DNA from: DASRVA01 sp050732875
GTDB taxonomy: Bacteria > Gemmatimonadota > Gemmatimonadetes > JACCXV01 > JAHWKZ01
NCBI GenBank assembly: GCA_050732875.1
Contig: JBOHRQ010000007.1
Span: forward strand, 6,067-70,066
Direction of reading: 5' to 3'
Length of the DNA: 64,000 nucleotides
Shown here: one piece after another, positions 40,179-48,991 of the stretch
How positions within the stretch are numbered: position 1 is the stretch's first letter
Layout: each line of letters opens with the position of its first letter
The notes under the pieces: model-generated
Told to the model about the DNA's origin: nothing
Databases searched by the model: none
Seen by the model: only the letters and a program-made list of their open reading frames with translations
Translations under genes and position numbers: made by a program

Positions 40179-42499
40179 CTCAGCCCGGCGTACAGGGACC
40201 GGCCGTCCGCGGGCTGGAAGTAGCGACCCGAGGCGTCGTCCACGGTGACCGCGGGCGAGTAGCTCGCGTTGGTCAGGTTGCGGGCCTCGGCGAAGAGCAG
40301 CACCCCCACATCGGTGAACCTCCATTCGCCCCGCAGGCCGAGCGCGGTCCAGCCCTCGTTCTCGACCGTGTTGGCGCTGTCGACGAAGTAGCCGTCCGGC
40401 ACCCACTCCAGACTGGGCTTCAGGGTCAGGCCCGATGGATGACGATAGATCAGCTCGGCCTGGAACGTGTGCGGGGGCGCGCCCGGGATCTCGTTCCCCT
40501 CGAACGCCGGATCCTCGACGTACTCGAAACGGCCGAACGTGTAGGCGAGCCGGAAGCCGAACGGATCCTGGACGACTTCGCGCGTCGCCGGGGGTCCGCC
40601 GGCGTACTCGATGCCCGCCTCCAGCCCGTAATGACGGGTCTTCGGCGCGTTGCGGTAGGTCGGCACCGTGAACGGGGCGTCCGGAAACGGTTGGACGTTG
40701 ATGTTCAGGATCTCGTTCTCGAGCTCGATGTCGTACCCGGCGATCTGCCAGTCGAGCCGGCCCGCCCGGCCGCGCGTACCGAGCTCGAACTGCCACGCAT
40801 CCTGGGCGTCGAGATCGACGAAGCCCGGAGCCGTAAAGCTGTTCAGCTCCAACAGGAGGGGCGGCTCGAACGATCGGCTCACGTTCCCGAACAGCCTTCC
40901 CCCGCCCAACGACAGATCGTAGAGGAAGCCGACCTTCGGCATCCAGGCCTCGTAGACCCGTTCGGCGGTCTGATCGCCGTCGGTCAGGAAATCGTCCTCG
41001 ATGCTTCGCTCGGATCGGTCGTAGCGGAGTCCGATCACGGCCGACAATCGGGACGCCACGCCCACGACCTCTTCGAGATAGAAGGCCAGGCTTCGCGCCT
41101 CCTCGCGCTGGTCCTTGGCGAGATCTCCGGCCTGGCCGCCGACGTTCTCGAAGTGCCGATTGTCGGTGCTCCCGTAGGCGGGCTGGAAGCCGGCCGTGAA
41201 GCGACTCGTCAGACCCGCCAGCGGGGCGCTGTTCTCGTACCGGATCTCGGCCCCGAAGTCGCGGCTCCGCTGGTCGAGGATGCGGAAGATCGGATGCAAG
41301 ATGTCGCGAAACTGGCCGTACGGGGAGACCTCCAGTCGCTGATCGACCGTGAGCTGGGCACGAAGCTGGACGCCGACATGATGCAGATCGTAGTCGCGCC
41401 CCCATCGATTCTCGACGTTCGTCGGGTCGGCCTGGGCGGGGTCGCTCTCGAGCTCCTCACGGGTGAGGGAGCCCGGGAGCTGCTCCTCCACGTGGGCGAA
41501 GAGGTAAAACCCCCGCAGGTCGACCTGATCGGACAGCACGGCGCCCAGATGAGCGTTGAGGCGGTCGCGTCGCTGCTCGGCGAACTCGCGGTAGCCGTCG
41601 AGGGTCGTGTGGGTGTAGCTCGCGTAGTAGTCGAACGGGCCCAGCACGTCGCCCGAGGAGAGCTGCCCCTTGAGGAAGCCGTACGAGCCTCCCTGGCCAA
41701 AGACGCGGAACGGCTCGGCCGTGTATCCGGTCCTGGTCTCGATGTTGATCGCGCCGCCCAGGGTCGAGCCCCCGAAGCGCAGCGCGTTGCCTCCCTTGTA
41801 GACCTGGATGTTGGACGCGGTCAGGAGCTCCAGGGACTCGAAGTCCGTGAACCCGTCCGCGCTGCGGTAGGGCATTCCGTTGACCAGCACGTTGACGCCG
41901 CGCAGGTGGAAGTTGTTCCGGAGACCTGAGCCGCGGATCGAGAGCTGGCTCTCGTCGGCCGCGCCGTATCTCGGCTGGATGTAGACCCCGGGGGTGAATC
42001 GCAGAACGTCCCGAAAGTTGGTGAGTCGGGTGCGCTCCAGCTCGGCGGTCTCGATGAGATCGACCGCCCCGGGGATGTCGCGCATCCGCTCGCGCACCTC
42101 GGCCAGCTCCCGCGGGCTTCCGATCACCGTTACCGCGGCGACCTCTATCGGCCGCGCGCGCATCACCATGTCCAGTTCGACCGTGCGTCCAGTGGTGACC
42201 TGGACGATGGCCGCCACCGACTCGTATCCCAGCCGATCGAACCGTATACGGCGGGAACCGGGCGCCAGATCGGTGAGCCGGTAGCCGCCGGCCAGGTCCG
42301 TGGTGGCGATCCGGTCCGTGCCCTCGACATGGACGCTCACGCCGCCGATGGGATCACCGGCCGCCCCGGTCACCCGGCCCTGGAGCCGGCCGTCCTGGTC
42401 CTGAGCGCCGACCGGCGAGACGGCGAGCAGAACCGCCGGCACGGCGCCGAGCCAGGCTGTCCGGCGAAGAAATCGCTTGCACACGTGAAAGACCTCCAT
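40166..42499 (-). CDS. TonB-dependent outer-membrane receptor with carboxypeptidase-like N-terminal domain
   Basis: 777 residues. A signal peptide ending PVGAQ is followed by a CarboxypepD_reg domain (LQGRVTGAAGDPIGGVSVHV) as in SusC-like and copper receptors. The plug domain carries DLIETAELERTRLTNFRDVL and QLSIRGSGLRNNFHLRGVNV. A 22-strand-type barrel follows, with LGTRGRAGRLDWQIAGYDIE. Because CopC-CopD, YcnI and a His/Cys-rich secreted protein are in the same run, copper or a copper complex is a likely ligand; this is inferred, not shown. Confidence 0.9.
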   Translation of the reverse strand: MEVFHVCKRFLRRTAWLGAVPAVLLAVSPVGAQDQDGRLQGRVTGAAGDPIGGVSVHVEGTDRIATTDLAGGYRLTDLAPGSRRIRFDRLGYESVAAIVQVTTGRTVELDMVMRARPIEVAAVTVIGSPRELAEVRERMRDIPGAVDLIETAELERTRLTNFRDVLRFTPGVYIQPRYGAADESQLSIRGSGLRNNFHLRGVNVLVNGMPYRSADGFTDFESLELLTASNIQVYKGGNALRFGGSTLGGAINIETRTGYTAEPFRVFGQGGSYGFLKGQLSSGDVLGPFDYYASYTHTTLDGYREFAEQRRDRLNAHLGAVLSDQVDLRGFYLFAHVEEQLPGSLTREELESDPAQADPTNVENRWGRDYDLHHVGVQLRAQLTVDQRLEVSPYGQFRDILHPIFRILDQRSRDFGAEIRYENSAPLAGLTSRFTAGFQPAYGSTDNRHFENVGGQAGDLAKDQREEARSLAFYLEEVVGVASRLSAVIGLRYDRSERSIEDDFLTDGDQTAERVYEAWMPKVGFLYDLSLGGGRLFGNVSRSFEPPLLLELNSFTAPGFVDLDAQDAWQFELGTRGRAGRLDWQIAGYDIELENEILNINVQPFPDAPFTVPTYRNAPKTRHYGLEAGIEYAGGPPATREVVQDPFGFRLAYTFGRFEYVEDPAFEGNEIPGAPPHTFQAELIYRHPSGLTLKPSLEWVPDGYFVDSANTVENEGWTALGLRGEWRFTDVGVLLFAEARNLTNASYSPAVTVDDASGRYFQPADGRSLYAGLRWQR

Positions 42500-42575
42500 C
42501 CATCAACCATCGGTTCCGGGGCCTCGGGCCGCTTGGGGCGACCGGGCTCCGATCCTGGAAGCGCATCTTGAAGTC

Positions 42576-42941
42576 CTAGGCGCTCGGAGGTCCGGTGGCG
42601 TAGGGGAGGAGGTACGGCGTGGACTGGACGTCCGGCGAGGCGAATGCCGCCGTAGCCGGAGCGTCCTCGATGGGAAGGATCGCGGCTGCCGCGGCCCCGG
42701 TGGGCAGACCGATGCCCGCCGCACCCTGGCAGGCTCCGATGCACGTGCAGGCGCCGTTCGCGGCATCGTCTTCGTGCGCTCCGCCGGAGTCTCCGTGCGA
42801 GCCCGCACTCTGCCCGGCGTCGGACGCTACCGCATGATGGTGGGGGCATTCGTGGAGTCCGGCGGCCTCGCCCATGTTCCCGGCGAGGAACAGCGCGATC
42901 AGAAGGCCGGAGACGCCGCCGTGGAAAGACCTCAACATCAT
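42576..42941 (-). CDS. Secreted His/Cys-rich protein (DUF2946-like), probable metal binder
   Basis: 121 residues. The first of two adjacent ATGs is 7 bases after GGAGG and overlaps the nucleotide-carrier stop. A signal peptide (SGLLIALFLAGNMGEAAG) precedes a metal-ligand-rich segment LHECPHHHAVASDA, GSHGDSGGAHEDD and CTCIGACQG. The rest is Ala/Pro-rich. Proteins of DUF2946 type are short, exported, carry such CxHxx clusters and often lie beside TonB receptors for copper, as here. The family call is by pattern only. Confidence 0.72.
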   Translation of the reverse strand: MMLRSFHGGVSGLLIALFLAGNMGEAAGLHECPHHHAVASDAGQSAGSHGDSGGAHEDDAANGACTCIGACQGAAGIGLPTGAAAAAILPIEDAPATAAFASPDVQSTPYLLPYATGPPSA

Positions 42942-44299
42942 GCCAGCGCCTCCTCGACCCGCTCGTCGGCCGCGTTCCCGGTCAACCCGTCGAAGCGCCG
43001 ACCGGCGTACCACGCGAACCCGGCCCAGATCACGATGACGACGCCCGCCAGGATGGAAAGGAACCGGACCGGCATCATGGCCAGCAGCAGTGCGAGCCCG
43101 ATCGCGATTCCCTTGCCGGCCCGCTGGACGAACATGTTGGCGAACGCGCGGGCCTTGTACTTCACGTCCGGCGAGGTGGGCACGAACAAGGTCTCGCGGG
43201 ACGTCTGGTTGATCGAGTAGCTGAACGCATTGTCCGAGACCGTCAGCAGTGATCCCGCCCAGAGAACCGGGATCATGAAATATATCCCGCTCGATACCAA
43301 CATCGCCACGGGCAGGACGAGGAGCGCCGTGGTGATACCGAACCTGCGGATGATGAACGACACCAGGAAGAACTGGGTGATGATGCTGACCGTGTTGATG
43401 ATGACGCCGACGCGGGCGAAGAACGCGGAGGTCGCCTCCTCTCCCTGCAGCGATTCCAGCTCGATCTTGTACTGGTAGTCGAGGATCTGGGAGGCGAACT
43501 CGTAGAGGAGAACGATCATCACGATGGCAAAGAGATACTTGGACGCCAGGGCGAGCTTTGCCCCCTCGAGGGCCGCATTCCCCTTGGAGCCCTCGGTGCC
43601 GGTCTTCTTCTCGGCCTGGAGTCGATCCTCACTACGGCCCCGGCCGATCGGGGCTTCGGAACGTCCGGCCAGCGCCTCGATGCGCCAGACGATCGCTCCG
43701 ATGGCCAGCGTTGCGACCGCGGCGCCGACCAGGAAGGTGTCGGCGCTGACCGATTCCTTCTCGACGAACGCGGCCACCGACAGGACGCCGACCAGCCCCC
43801 CGATGATGCCGCCGCCGCCGATCAGGCCGTAGAGCCGCTTCGACTGATCGGTCCGCGTCATCTCGTTCAGGTAGGCCCAGAAAGTGGTGACCCACACGGT
43901 CGTCCAGAGGTCCCCGAAGAGATAGAACGACCAGTTTGCCAATACCGGGGGGGGCCCGGCCCGCCCGAGCAGCGTCGTGAAGAACAGGAGCGCCGCCACG
44001 AAGAGCCCGCACAGCGTGAAGATGAGCTTCCGGCTCCCCAGCTTCTCGAACAGCCAGGAGAAGGCGAGCACGGCGACCAGGGCGACCCCGATGTTGGCGA
44101 GCTTCGCGTAGAGCTCGACCCGCGCTCCAAGGTACTCGATGAAGAATCCGGTCTTGAGGGGCTTCAGGACCCAGAAGACGACGATTACCAGGAACCAGAA
44201 CAGGAAGAACAGGATGGCGGGCTCGACCTCCCGCTTCCTGATGTCGACGAAGAGTCGCAGCAAGCGACCGGCCGGGCTGATCTGCGTCTCGCGGTTCAT
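42938..44299 (-). CDS. NTP/NDP exchange transporter (TLC/Npt family)
   Basis: 453 residues with about 12 helices. Family segments are FWFLVIVVFWVLKPLKTGFF, SFYLFGDLWTTVWVTTFWAY and NEMTRTDQSKRLYGLIGGGG, with NQTSRETLFVPTSPDVKYKA near the C-terminus. TLC carriers swap ATP and ADP or import nucleotides in obligate intracellular bacteria and plastids, but divergent members also occur in free-living phyla. A hydrophilic loop of about 35 residues (GRSEDRLQAEKKTGTEGSKG) separates the two halves. Substrate is uncertain. The stop overlaps the His/Cys-rich gene's ATG. Confidence 0.85.
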   Translation of the reverse strand: MNRETQISPAGRLLRLFVDIRKREVEPAILFFLFWFLVIVVFWVLKPLKTGFFIEYLGARVELYAKLANIGVALVAVLAFSWLFEKLGSRKLIFTLCGLFVAALLFFTTLLGRAGPPPVLANWSFYLFGDLWTTVWVTTFWAYLNEMTRTDQSKRLYGLIGGGGIIGGLVGVLSVAAFVEKESVSADTFLVGAAVATLAIGAIVWRIEALAGRSEAPIGRGRSEDRLQAEKKTGTEGSKGNAALEGAKLALASKYLFAIVMIVLLYEFASQILDYQYKIELESLQGEEATSAFFARVGVIINTVSIITQFFLVSFIIRRFGITTALLVLPVAMLVSSGIYFMIPVLWAGSLLTVSDNAFSYSINQTSRETLFVPTSPDVKYKARAFANMFVQRAGKGIAIGLALLLAMMPVRFLSILAGVVIVIWAGFAWYAGRRFDGLTGNAADERVEEALA

Positions 44300-44444
44300 A
44301 CGGGCTCTGGGGCTCAGGTGACGGACGCTGGAACCCTACCGACTATATCATCGCTCCGCCAGTCCATTCTTTGTGGCTCCATTGTGGAATGTCGCAGGCA
44401 GCCGTCCTGTGGCGATTCCTCCGGTCGTGCGCGTCCACTCCCCC

Positions 44445-44482
44445 AAAAAAGATCGGGTGTCATCGGCCGACGACACCCGATC
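44445..44482 (-). terminator. Intrinsic terminator after the XRE gene
   Basis: An 11-base perfect inverted repeat, GATCGGGTGTC and GACACCCGATC (44451-44461 and 44472-44482), with a 10-base loop. On the minus strand it is followed at once by six T. It lies 21 bases past the XRE stop. Confidence 0.93.
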
Positions 44483-44503
44483 CGAACGCGATCCGGCACG
44501 ATG

Positions 44504-44818
44504 TCAGATCCCGACTCCGACCTCCTCCAAGGCGGAATGTGCAGGGCGCGGGTGACCGTTCTCGTGACCGGTTCCACGGCCGTTTCCACCGTCCTCGCCG
44601 GGCTTGATTCCGGGCGTCAGGAGACGGTTCAGGTCCACGCCCTCCTCGGCGTGGAGACGCGCGAGGAAGAGCCACGAACGGGGAATCTCGCCGCGCTCGT
44701 ACTTGCTGATGGTCTGTTGGACGGAGTCCACGGTCTCGGCGAAGCTTCGCTGGTCGCGATTGCCGCGAACCTGCTGGAGGCGCCTGCCGACCTCCCTCCT
44801 CATCCTGCTCAAGTCCAT
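44504..44818 (-). CDS. XRE-family helix-turn-helix regulator
   Basis: 104 residues; ATG follows AAGGGGGA. The helix-turn-helix occupies residues about 5-65: MRREVGRRLQQVRGNRDQRS, FAETVDSVQQTISKYERGEI, SWLFLARLHAEEGVDLNRLL, all typical of Cro/CI-type proteins. A polar Gly/His/Glu-rich tail follows with no domain I recognise. It has its own strong terminator and a palindrome just before its ribosome site, so it is probably a single-gene, self-regulated unit. Targets are unknown; the divergent BtuF-like gene is a candidate. Confidence 0.88.
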   Translation of the reverse strand: MDLSRMRREVGRRLQQVRGNRDQRSFAETVDSVQQTISKYERGEIPRSWLFLARLHAEEGVDLNRLLTPGIKPGEDGGNGRGTGHENGHPRPAHSALEEVGVGI

Positions 44819-44837
44819 TGTTCCCCCTTCAGCGGGT

Positions 44838-44850
44838 GAATGCGGCATTC
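44838..44850. promoter_or_regulatory. Palindrome GAATGCGGCATTC upstream of the XRE gene
   Basis: A perfect 6-base dyad around a central G, 20 bases before the XRE ATG and in the intergenic region shared with the BtuF-like gene. Its symmetry and place suit an autoregulatory operator for the XRE dimer. A partial half-site (GAATGC) recurs near 44933. Confidence 0.45.
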
Positions 44851-45043
44851 TCGAATTCATCGGCCCGTATCTACCATACCCGCGGTCCGGAGAACGGGCA
44901 GTAAGCCAGCGTACAGAGTTCACAGTACCCCCGAATGCCGGGAAAGGGTTTCTACTGCGAACGTAGTCAAGCCTGGCCCGCCCTGCGACCTGGCGTCACC
45001 TTCCGCGAAACCAGAGGATTTCCCCCGTCGAAGGACGCTCGTC

Positions 45044-45976
45044 TTGCCTCGTGTCGCTTCGCTGATCGCCAGCAGCACGGAGATCGTCCACGCCCTCGGA
45101 CTGGGCGAGCTTCTCGTGGCCCGTTCCCACGAATGCGATTACCCGCCTGAAGTCCGCGAGCTCCCGGCCGTCACCGAGCCCCGCTTCCCCACCGACGGGA
45201 CCAGCTACGAGATCGACCAGCGGATCCGGGCCCTGGTCCAGGAGGCGCTGTCGGTCTACCGGGTCGACGCCGACCGGCTGCGCGCCGTCCAGCCCGACGT
45301 CATCGTCACGCAGACCCAGTGCGAGGTGTGCGCGGTCAGCCTCGGCGACGTGGAGGAGGCGCTGGCGGAGTGGACCGGCGCGCGGCCCCTGGTCGTCCCG
45401 CTTTCGCCGGACTCGCTGGACGCGGTGTGGGACGACGTGCGGCGCGTGGCCCTGGCCCTCGGCTCCCCGGAGGCTGGGCCCGGACTGGTCGCCCGCCTCC
45501 AGGATCGGATGCGAGAGGTCGAAGTCGCGGCGGGCGCTCTCCGACGACCTGCCGTGGCCTGCATCGAGTGGATCGATCCGCTCATGGCGGCCGGAAACTG
45601 GATGCCCGAGCTGGTGGCCCTCGCCGGAGGGGAGAGCGTCGTCGGCGAGGCTGGCCGGCACTCGCCGATGCTGGACTGGGAGGAGCTCCGCGCGCTCGAT
45701 CCAGAGGTCATCTTCGTCTCCCCATGCGGCTTCGATCTGGAGCGGACGCGAGTCGACATGACGGCGCTCGTCCGCCGGCCGGGCTGGAATGAGCTGCGGG
45801 CCGTCCGCGACGGCCGGGTGGCGCTGGCCGACGGCGTCCAGTACTTCAACCGGCCCGGGCCCCGGCTGGCCGAATCCCTGGAGATCCTCGCCGAGATCCT
45901 CCATCCGGCTCGCTTCGACTTCGGTCATCGTGGCAGGGGCTGGGAACCGTTGCCCGCGGGTGGATCACGACACTAG
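45044..45976 (+). CDS. BtuF-like cobalamin/metal-chelate binding protein (TroA superfamily), no signal peptide
   Basis: 310 residues from a TTG 10 bases after GAAGGA. The fold is that of class III binding proteins: RVASLIASSTEIVHALGLGE, LLVARSHECDYPPEV, RAVQPDVIVTQTQCEVCAVS, LDWEELRALDPEVIFVSPCG, and RPGWNELRAVRDGRVALADG. No signal peptide or lipobox is present, so it seems to stay in the cytoplasm, as one branch of BtuF-like proteins does. No permease or ATPase is adjacent. The stop shares a CTAG with the convergent gene's stop. Confidence 0.82.
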   Translation: MPRVASLIASSTEIVHALGLGELLVARSHECDYPPEVRELPAVTEPRFPTDGTSYEIDQRIRALVQEALSVYRVDADRLRAVQPDVIVTQTQCEVCAVSLGDVEEALAEWTGARPLVVPLSPDSLDAVWDDVRRVALALGSPEAGPGLVARLQDRMREVEVAAGALRRPAVACIEWIDPLMAAGNWMPELVALAGGESVVGEAGRHSPMLDWEELRALDPEVIFVSPCGFDLERTRVDMTALVRRPGWNELRAVRDGRVALADGVQYFNRPGPRLAESLEILAEILHPARFDFGHRGRGWEPLPAGGSRH

Positions 45977-46212
45977 TCCTTGCGATCTCGCAGCCCCTCC
46001 ACACCGGCCTTCCGGGCGCAGTGATCGCAGCAGTAATAGACCCCCTCCGCTTCCAGTCCATGACCCACGATGCGGCAGCCGCACGTCTCGCACGTCGGCG
46101 CCAGCGCCTGGATGGCGCACTCGAAGCTGTCGAAGGTGTGCCGCTGGCCGTCCCGCCAGACGATCTCGAAGGTCTTGTCGTACTCATTGCCGCAGGTGGC
46201 GCAGCTCGCCAT
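45973..46212 (-). CDS. Small Cys-rich metal-binding protein
   Basis: 79 residues; ATG follows AAGGAGG. Cysteines come in pairs: SCATCGNEYDKTFEIVWRDG, then TCETCGCRIVGHGLEAEG and YYCCDHCARKAGVEGL. There are about ten Cys and four His, which suggests two zinc-ribbon or metallothionein-like sites. The central F-SFECAIQALAP resembles prokaryotic metallothionein-type and rubrerythrin-tail proteins. It probably binds zinc or another soft metal in the cytoplasm. The gene is monocistronic, and its stop overlaps that of the convergent BtuF-like gene. Confidence 0.77.
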   Translation of the reverse strand: MASCATCGNEYDKTFEIVWRDGQRHTFDSFECAIQALAPTCETCGCRIVGHGLEAEGVYYCCDHCARKAGVEGLRDRKD

Positions 46213-46349
46213 GGTGCGAACCTCCTTCCGAGGTAGCGATCTATGTTCCGAGCCGCTCGCGAACCGCGCCGATACGGGCACGGGAGCTCCCTTCCAGATA
46301 GCAGGGCGAGCCAGGCCGCGACCGTACGGGATCGAACACCGCCGCGCCC

Positions 46350-47408
46350 TCAGGCTGGATAGACCGTGACCTCGGTGGCCTTCACGGCAGCGTGCACGGT
46401 CTTCCCCGGCTCGAGCCCCAGATGAGCGACGGCCGCGGGAGTTACGTCGGCGGCCATGGGCAGCGCTCCGCCCAGCTCGACCCGTACGCGGGGGCCGAGG
46501 GAGTCCAGGCCCACCACGACCAATCGCCAGACGTTGCGCGGGCTGCCCTCGGGCGGCGACGGGTAGAGGGCGACGGCGTCGGGGCGGAAGGCGACGAAGA
46601 CGTCCCCGCCGGTCCGTTCGGCCGGAACGACCACCACCGGACCCTCCGCCCCGTCCACGACGACCTGGTCGTCCTCCGCCCGGCCTCGGAAGAGGTTCAG
46701 CCCGACGAGCCGGGCTACCCACTCGCTGCGCGGGTGACGGGAGACCCCCTCGGAGGATCCCTCTTGGACGATCTTGCCTCCCTCGATCACGATCAGGCGC
46801 GTCGCGAGCACCATCGCCTCGACCGGGTCGTGGGTCACCACGATGGTCGCGCCGCGGTACTCGGCGAGGTGGCGACGCAGCTCGGAGCGAACGGCCGGCC
46901 TGGCCGCCGCGTCGAGCGACGACAGAGGCTCGTCGAGGAGAAGCAGGGACGGCTCCGCCGCCAGCGTCCGGGCCAGGCCCACGCGCTGCGCCTCCCCGCC
47001 GGAGAGATGGCTCGGGCGACAGCCGGCCAGCCCGGCCAGCCCCAGCCGCTCGAGCCATGCCGTCGCGCGGCGGCGGGCTTCATCGCGCGGGACGCCGCGG
47101 CAGCGTGGGCCGAAGGCCACGTTCTCGAGCGCCGAGAGATGGGGGAACAGGAGGTGGTCCTGGAAGACGAGGCCCACGCAACGGCGCTCGACCGGGACTC
47201 GGACCCCGGCCGCCGGATCCTCGAGCGCCACACCGCCCAGGCGCACGTGGCCGCCGTCCAGCGGGACCAGGCCGGCCAGAGCGCGCAGAACCGTGGTCTT
47301 GCCGGCCCCGTTCGGCCCGAGGAGCGACACCACCTCGCCCGCGGCCACGGCGAGCGGAACGTCGGCGACCAGGGCTCCCCTCCGGACGACGACCCGCGCG
47401 TCCAGCAT
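46350..47408 (-). CDS. modC: Molybdate ABC transporter ATP-binding protein
   Basis: 352 residues. ATPase motifs are GPNGAGKTT, LSGGEAQRVGLARTLA and LLLLDEPLSSLD. A C-terminal TOBE-type region (FVAFRPDAVALYPSPPEG, then VKATEVTVYPA) is typical of ModC and the sulfate/iron relatives. It energises the ModB permease. The ATG overlaps the modB stop (TGATG). The longer frame to 48098 is a shadow of modB. Confidence 0.92.
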   Translation of the reverse strand: MLDARVVVRRGALVADVPLAVAAGEVVSLLGPNGAGKTTVLRALAGLVPLDGGHVRLGGVALEDPAAGVRVPVERRCVGLVFQDHLLFPHLSALENVAFGPRCRGVPRDEARRRATAWLERLGLAGLAGCRPSHLSGGEAQRVGLARTLAAEPSLLLLDEPLSSLDAAARPAVRSELRRHLAEYRGATIVVTHDPVEAMVLATRLIVIEGGKIVQEGSSEGVSRHPRSEWVARLVGLNLFRGRAEDDQVVVDGAEGPVVVVPAERTGGDVFVAFRPDAVALYPSPPEGSPRNVWRLVVVGLDSLGPRVRVELGGALPMAADVTPAAVAHLGLEPGKTVHAAVKATEVTVYPA

Positions 47409-48220
47409 CACGAGCGGCCCGCGATCCAGCGCTCCCGGAGCCCGATCAGGACCGCCACCGAGACCGCCAGCAGAAGGAGGCTCAAAACGATGGCGGCCCC
47501 GGGATCCGTCTCGAGCGCCAGATATACCGCCAGCGGCAGGGTCTGGGTCTCGCCGGGGAAGCTGCCCGCGAAGGTGATCGTCGCACCGAACTCGCCCAGG
47601 GCCCGGGCCCAGCAGAGCGCCGCCCCCGCGACCACCCCCGGGGCGACGAGGGGCAGCGTGACCCGCCGGAAAGCCGTCCACCGCGAGGCTCCGAGCGTCG
47701 CCGCCGCCTCCTCGTAACGGGGATCCGCCGAGCGCAGGGCTCCCTCGACGCTCAAGACGAGGAACGGCATCGCCACGAAGGCCTCGGCCAGGACAACGGC
47801 CGCGGACGTGAAGGGGAGCGAGATCCCGCAGCAGGCCAGGAGCCAGCGGCCCACGAGGCCCCGCCGCCCGAGCAGGAGGAGAAGCGCCACGCCGCCCACG
47901 ACCGGCGGCAGCACGAGCGGCAGGGTCACCAGCGCGCGGACGATGGCGCGGCCGCGGATCTCTGTCCGGGCCAGGAGCCATGCGAGCGGAACGCCGAGCA
48001 CCAGCGAGAGCGCGGTCGCCAGGACCGAGGTGACGAGCGACAGCCAGAGCGCTTCCAGGACGAGCGGTTCGGCGAGACGTGCCGGCAGCTCCGACCACGG
48101 CACGCGCACGACGAGCGCGGCGATCGGGGCGAGGAGGAACAGGAGCCCGGCGACCGAAGGGGCGAGCAGGGCAGGTGGCACGCCCGCACGCGGCCGGCCC
48201 ACGGCCTCGCGAAGGGTCAT
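47408..48220 (-). CDS. modB: Molybdate ABC transporter permease
   Basis: 270 residues with six helices. The EAA loop, which contacts the ATPase, reads YEEAAATLGASRWTAFRRVT. The GEFGATITFAGSFPGETQTL segment is a hallmark of ModB. It forms the membrane channel of the ModABC importer. It lies between modA (25 bases upstream) and modC (overlap). Confidence 0.94.
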   Translation of the reverse strand: MTLREAVGRPRAGVPPALLAPSVAGLLFLLAPIAALVVRVPWSELPARLAEPLVLEALWLSLVTSVLATALSLVLGVPLAWLLARTEIRGRAIVRALVTLPLVLPPVVGGVALLLLLGRRGLVGRWLLACCGISLPFTSAAVVLAEAFVAMPFLVLSVEGALRSADPRYEEAAATLGASRWTAFRRVTLPLVAPGVVAGAALCWARALGEFGATITFAGSFPGETQTLPLAVYLALETDPGAAIVLSLLLLAVSVAVLIGLRERWIAGRS

Positions 48221-48245
48221 CGCGCCTCGGGATCCCGCGGGTGAT

Positions 48246-48986
48246 TCACGGCACCTCGAAGCCCGCGTCCGTCAGGACCGCCCGACCGGTTTCCGAGAGA
48301 ACCAGGTCCACAAACGCCCGCGCCGCGCGCGGGTTGGGGGCTTCGCGCAGGATCGCGATCGGATAGGCGTTGACCGCCGCTTCCGCCTCGGGGAACGCGA
48401 ACGACCGTACCCGATCACCCGCGGCCTGGGCATCGGTCGCATAGACCAGCCCGGCGTCGACCTCTCCCAGCATGACCTTGGTGAGCACGGCTTTCACGTC
48501 CCGCTCCCAGGTCACCGGCGTGACCGACAGCCCCGCTGCGCCCAGCGCAGCCTGGGCGGCGGCCCCGCAGGGGACGGGCCGGGAGCAAAGGGCGACCAGG
48601 ACTTCCGGGCGGGCGAGATCGGCGAGCGACGACACGCCGCCGGGGTTCCCGCGGGGCACCGCGACCACCAGCCGGTTGCGGGCGAAGATGACCGGCTCAC
48701 CAGCCAGGACGCGGGCTTCCTGCGCGATTCGCACGGTGCGCAGGTCGGCGGTCGCGAGCACGTCGCCCGGCGCCCCCTCGGCGGCCTGCGCGGCCAGGCT
48801 CGAGCTGGCGGCAAAGCTGAACCGCACGGTCAGGCCCGGATCTCGCCGCTCGAGCTCCTCGCCCAGCTCGCCGAACGCCTCGGTCAAGGACGCCGCGGCA
48901 AGGACGGTGACCGTTTCCCCCCGGTCCCCACAGCCCGCGGCGAGCGCGCAGACCAGGGCCGCTCCGACGGGTCCGTTGCACGCCAT
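48246..48986 (-). CDS. modA: Molybdate-binding lipoprotein ModA
   Basis: 246 residues. The leader VGAALVCALAAGC ends in a lipobox. Binding-protein motifs are TVTVLAAASLTEAFGELGEE, FSFAASSSLAAQAAEGAPGD and VMLGEVDAGLVYATDAQAAG, as in ModA/WtpA. A GTG two codons upstream overlaps the cupin stop (TAGTG) and is an alternative start. Molybdate or tungstate is the expected ligand. Confidence 0.93.
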   Translation of the reverse strand: MACNGPVGAALVCALAAGCGDRGETVTVLAAASLTEAFGELGEELERRDPGLTVRFSFAASSSLAAQAAEGAPGDVLATADLRTVRIAQEARVLAGEPVIFARNRLVVAVPRGNPGGVSSLADLARPEVLVALCSRPVPCGAAAQAALGAAGLSVTPVTWERDVKAVLTKVMLGEVDAGLVYATDAQAAGDRVRSFAFPEAEAAVNAYPIAILREAPNPRAARAFVDLVLSETGRAVLTDAGFEVP

Positions 48987-48991
48987 CGACA

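Noticed and set aside
44840..45043. Possible cobalamin riboswitch before the BtuF-like gene
   Set aside because: No B12-box or the conserved core could be found in this stretch.
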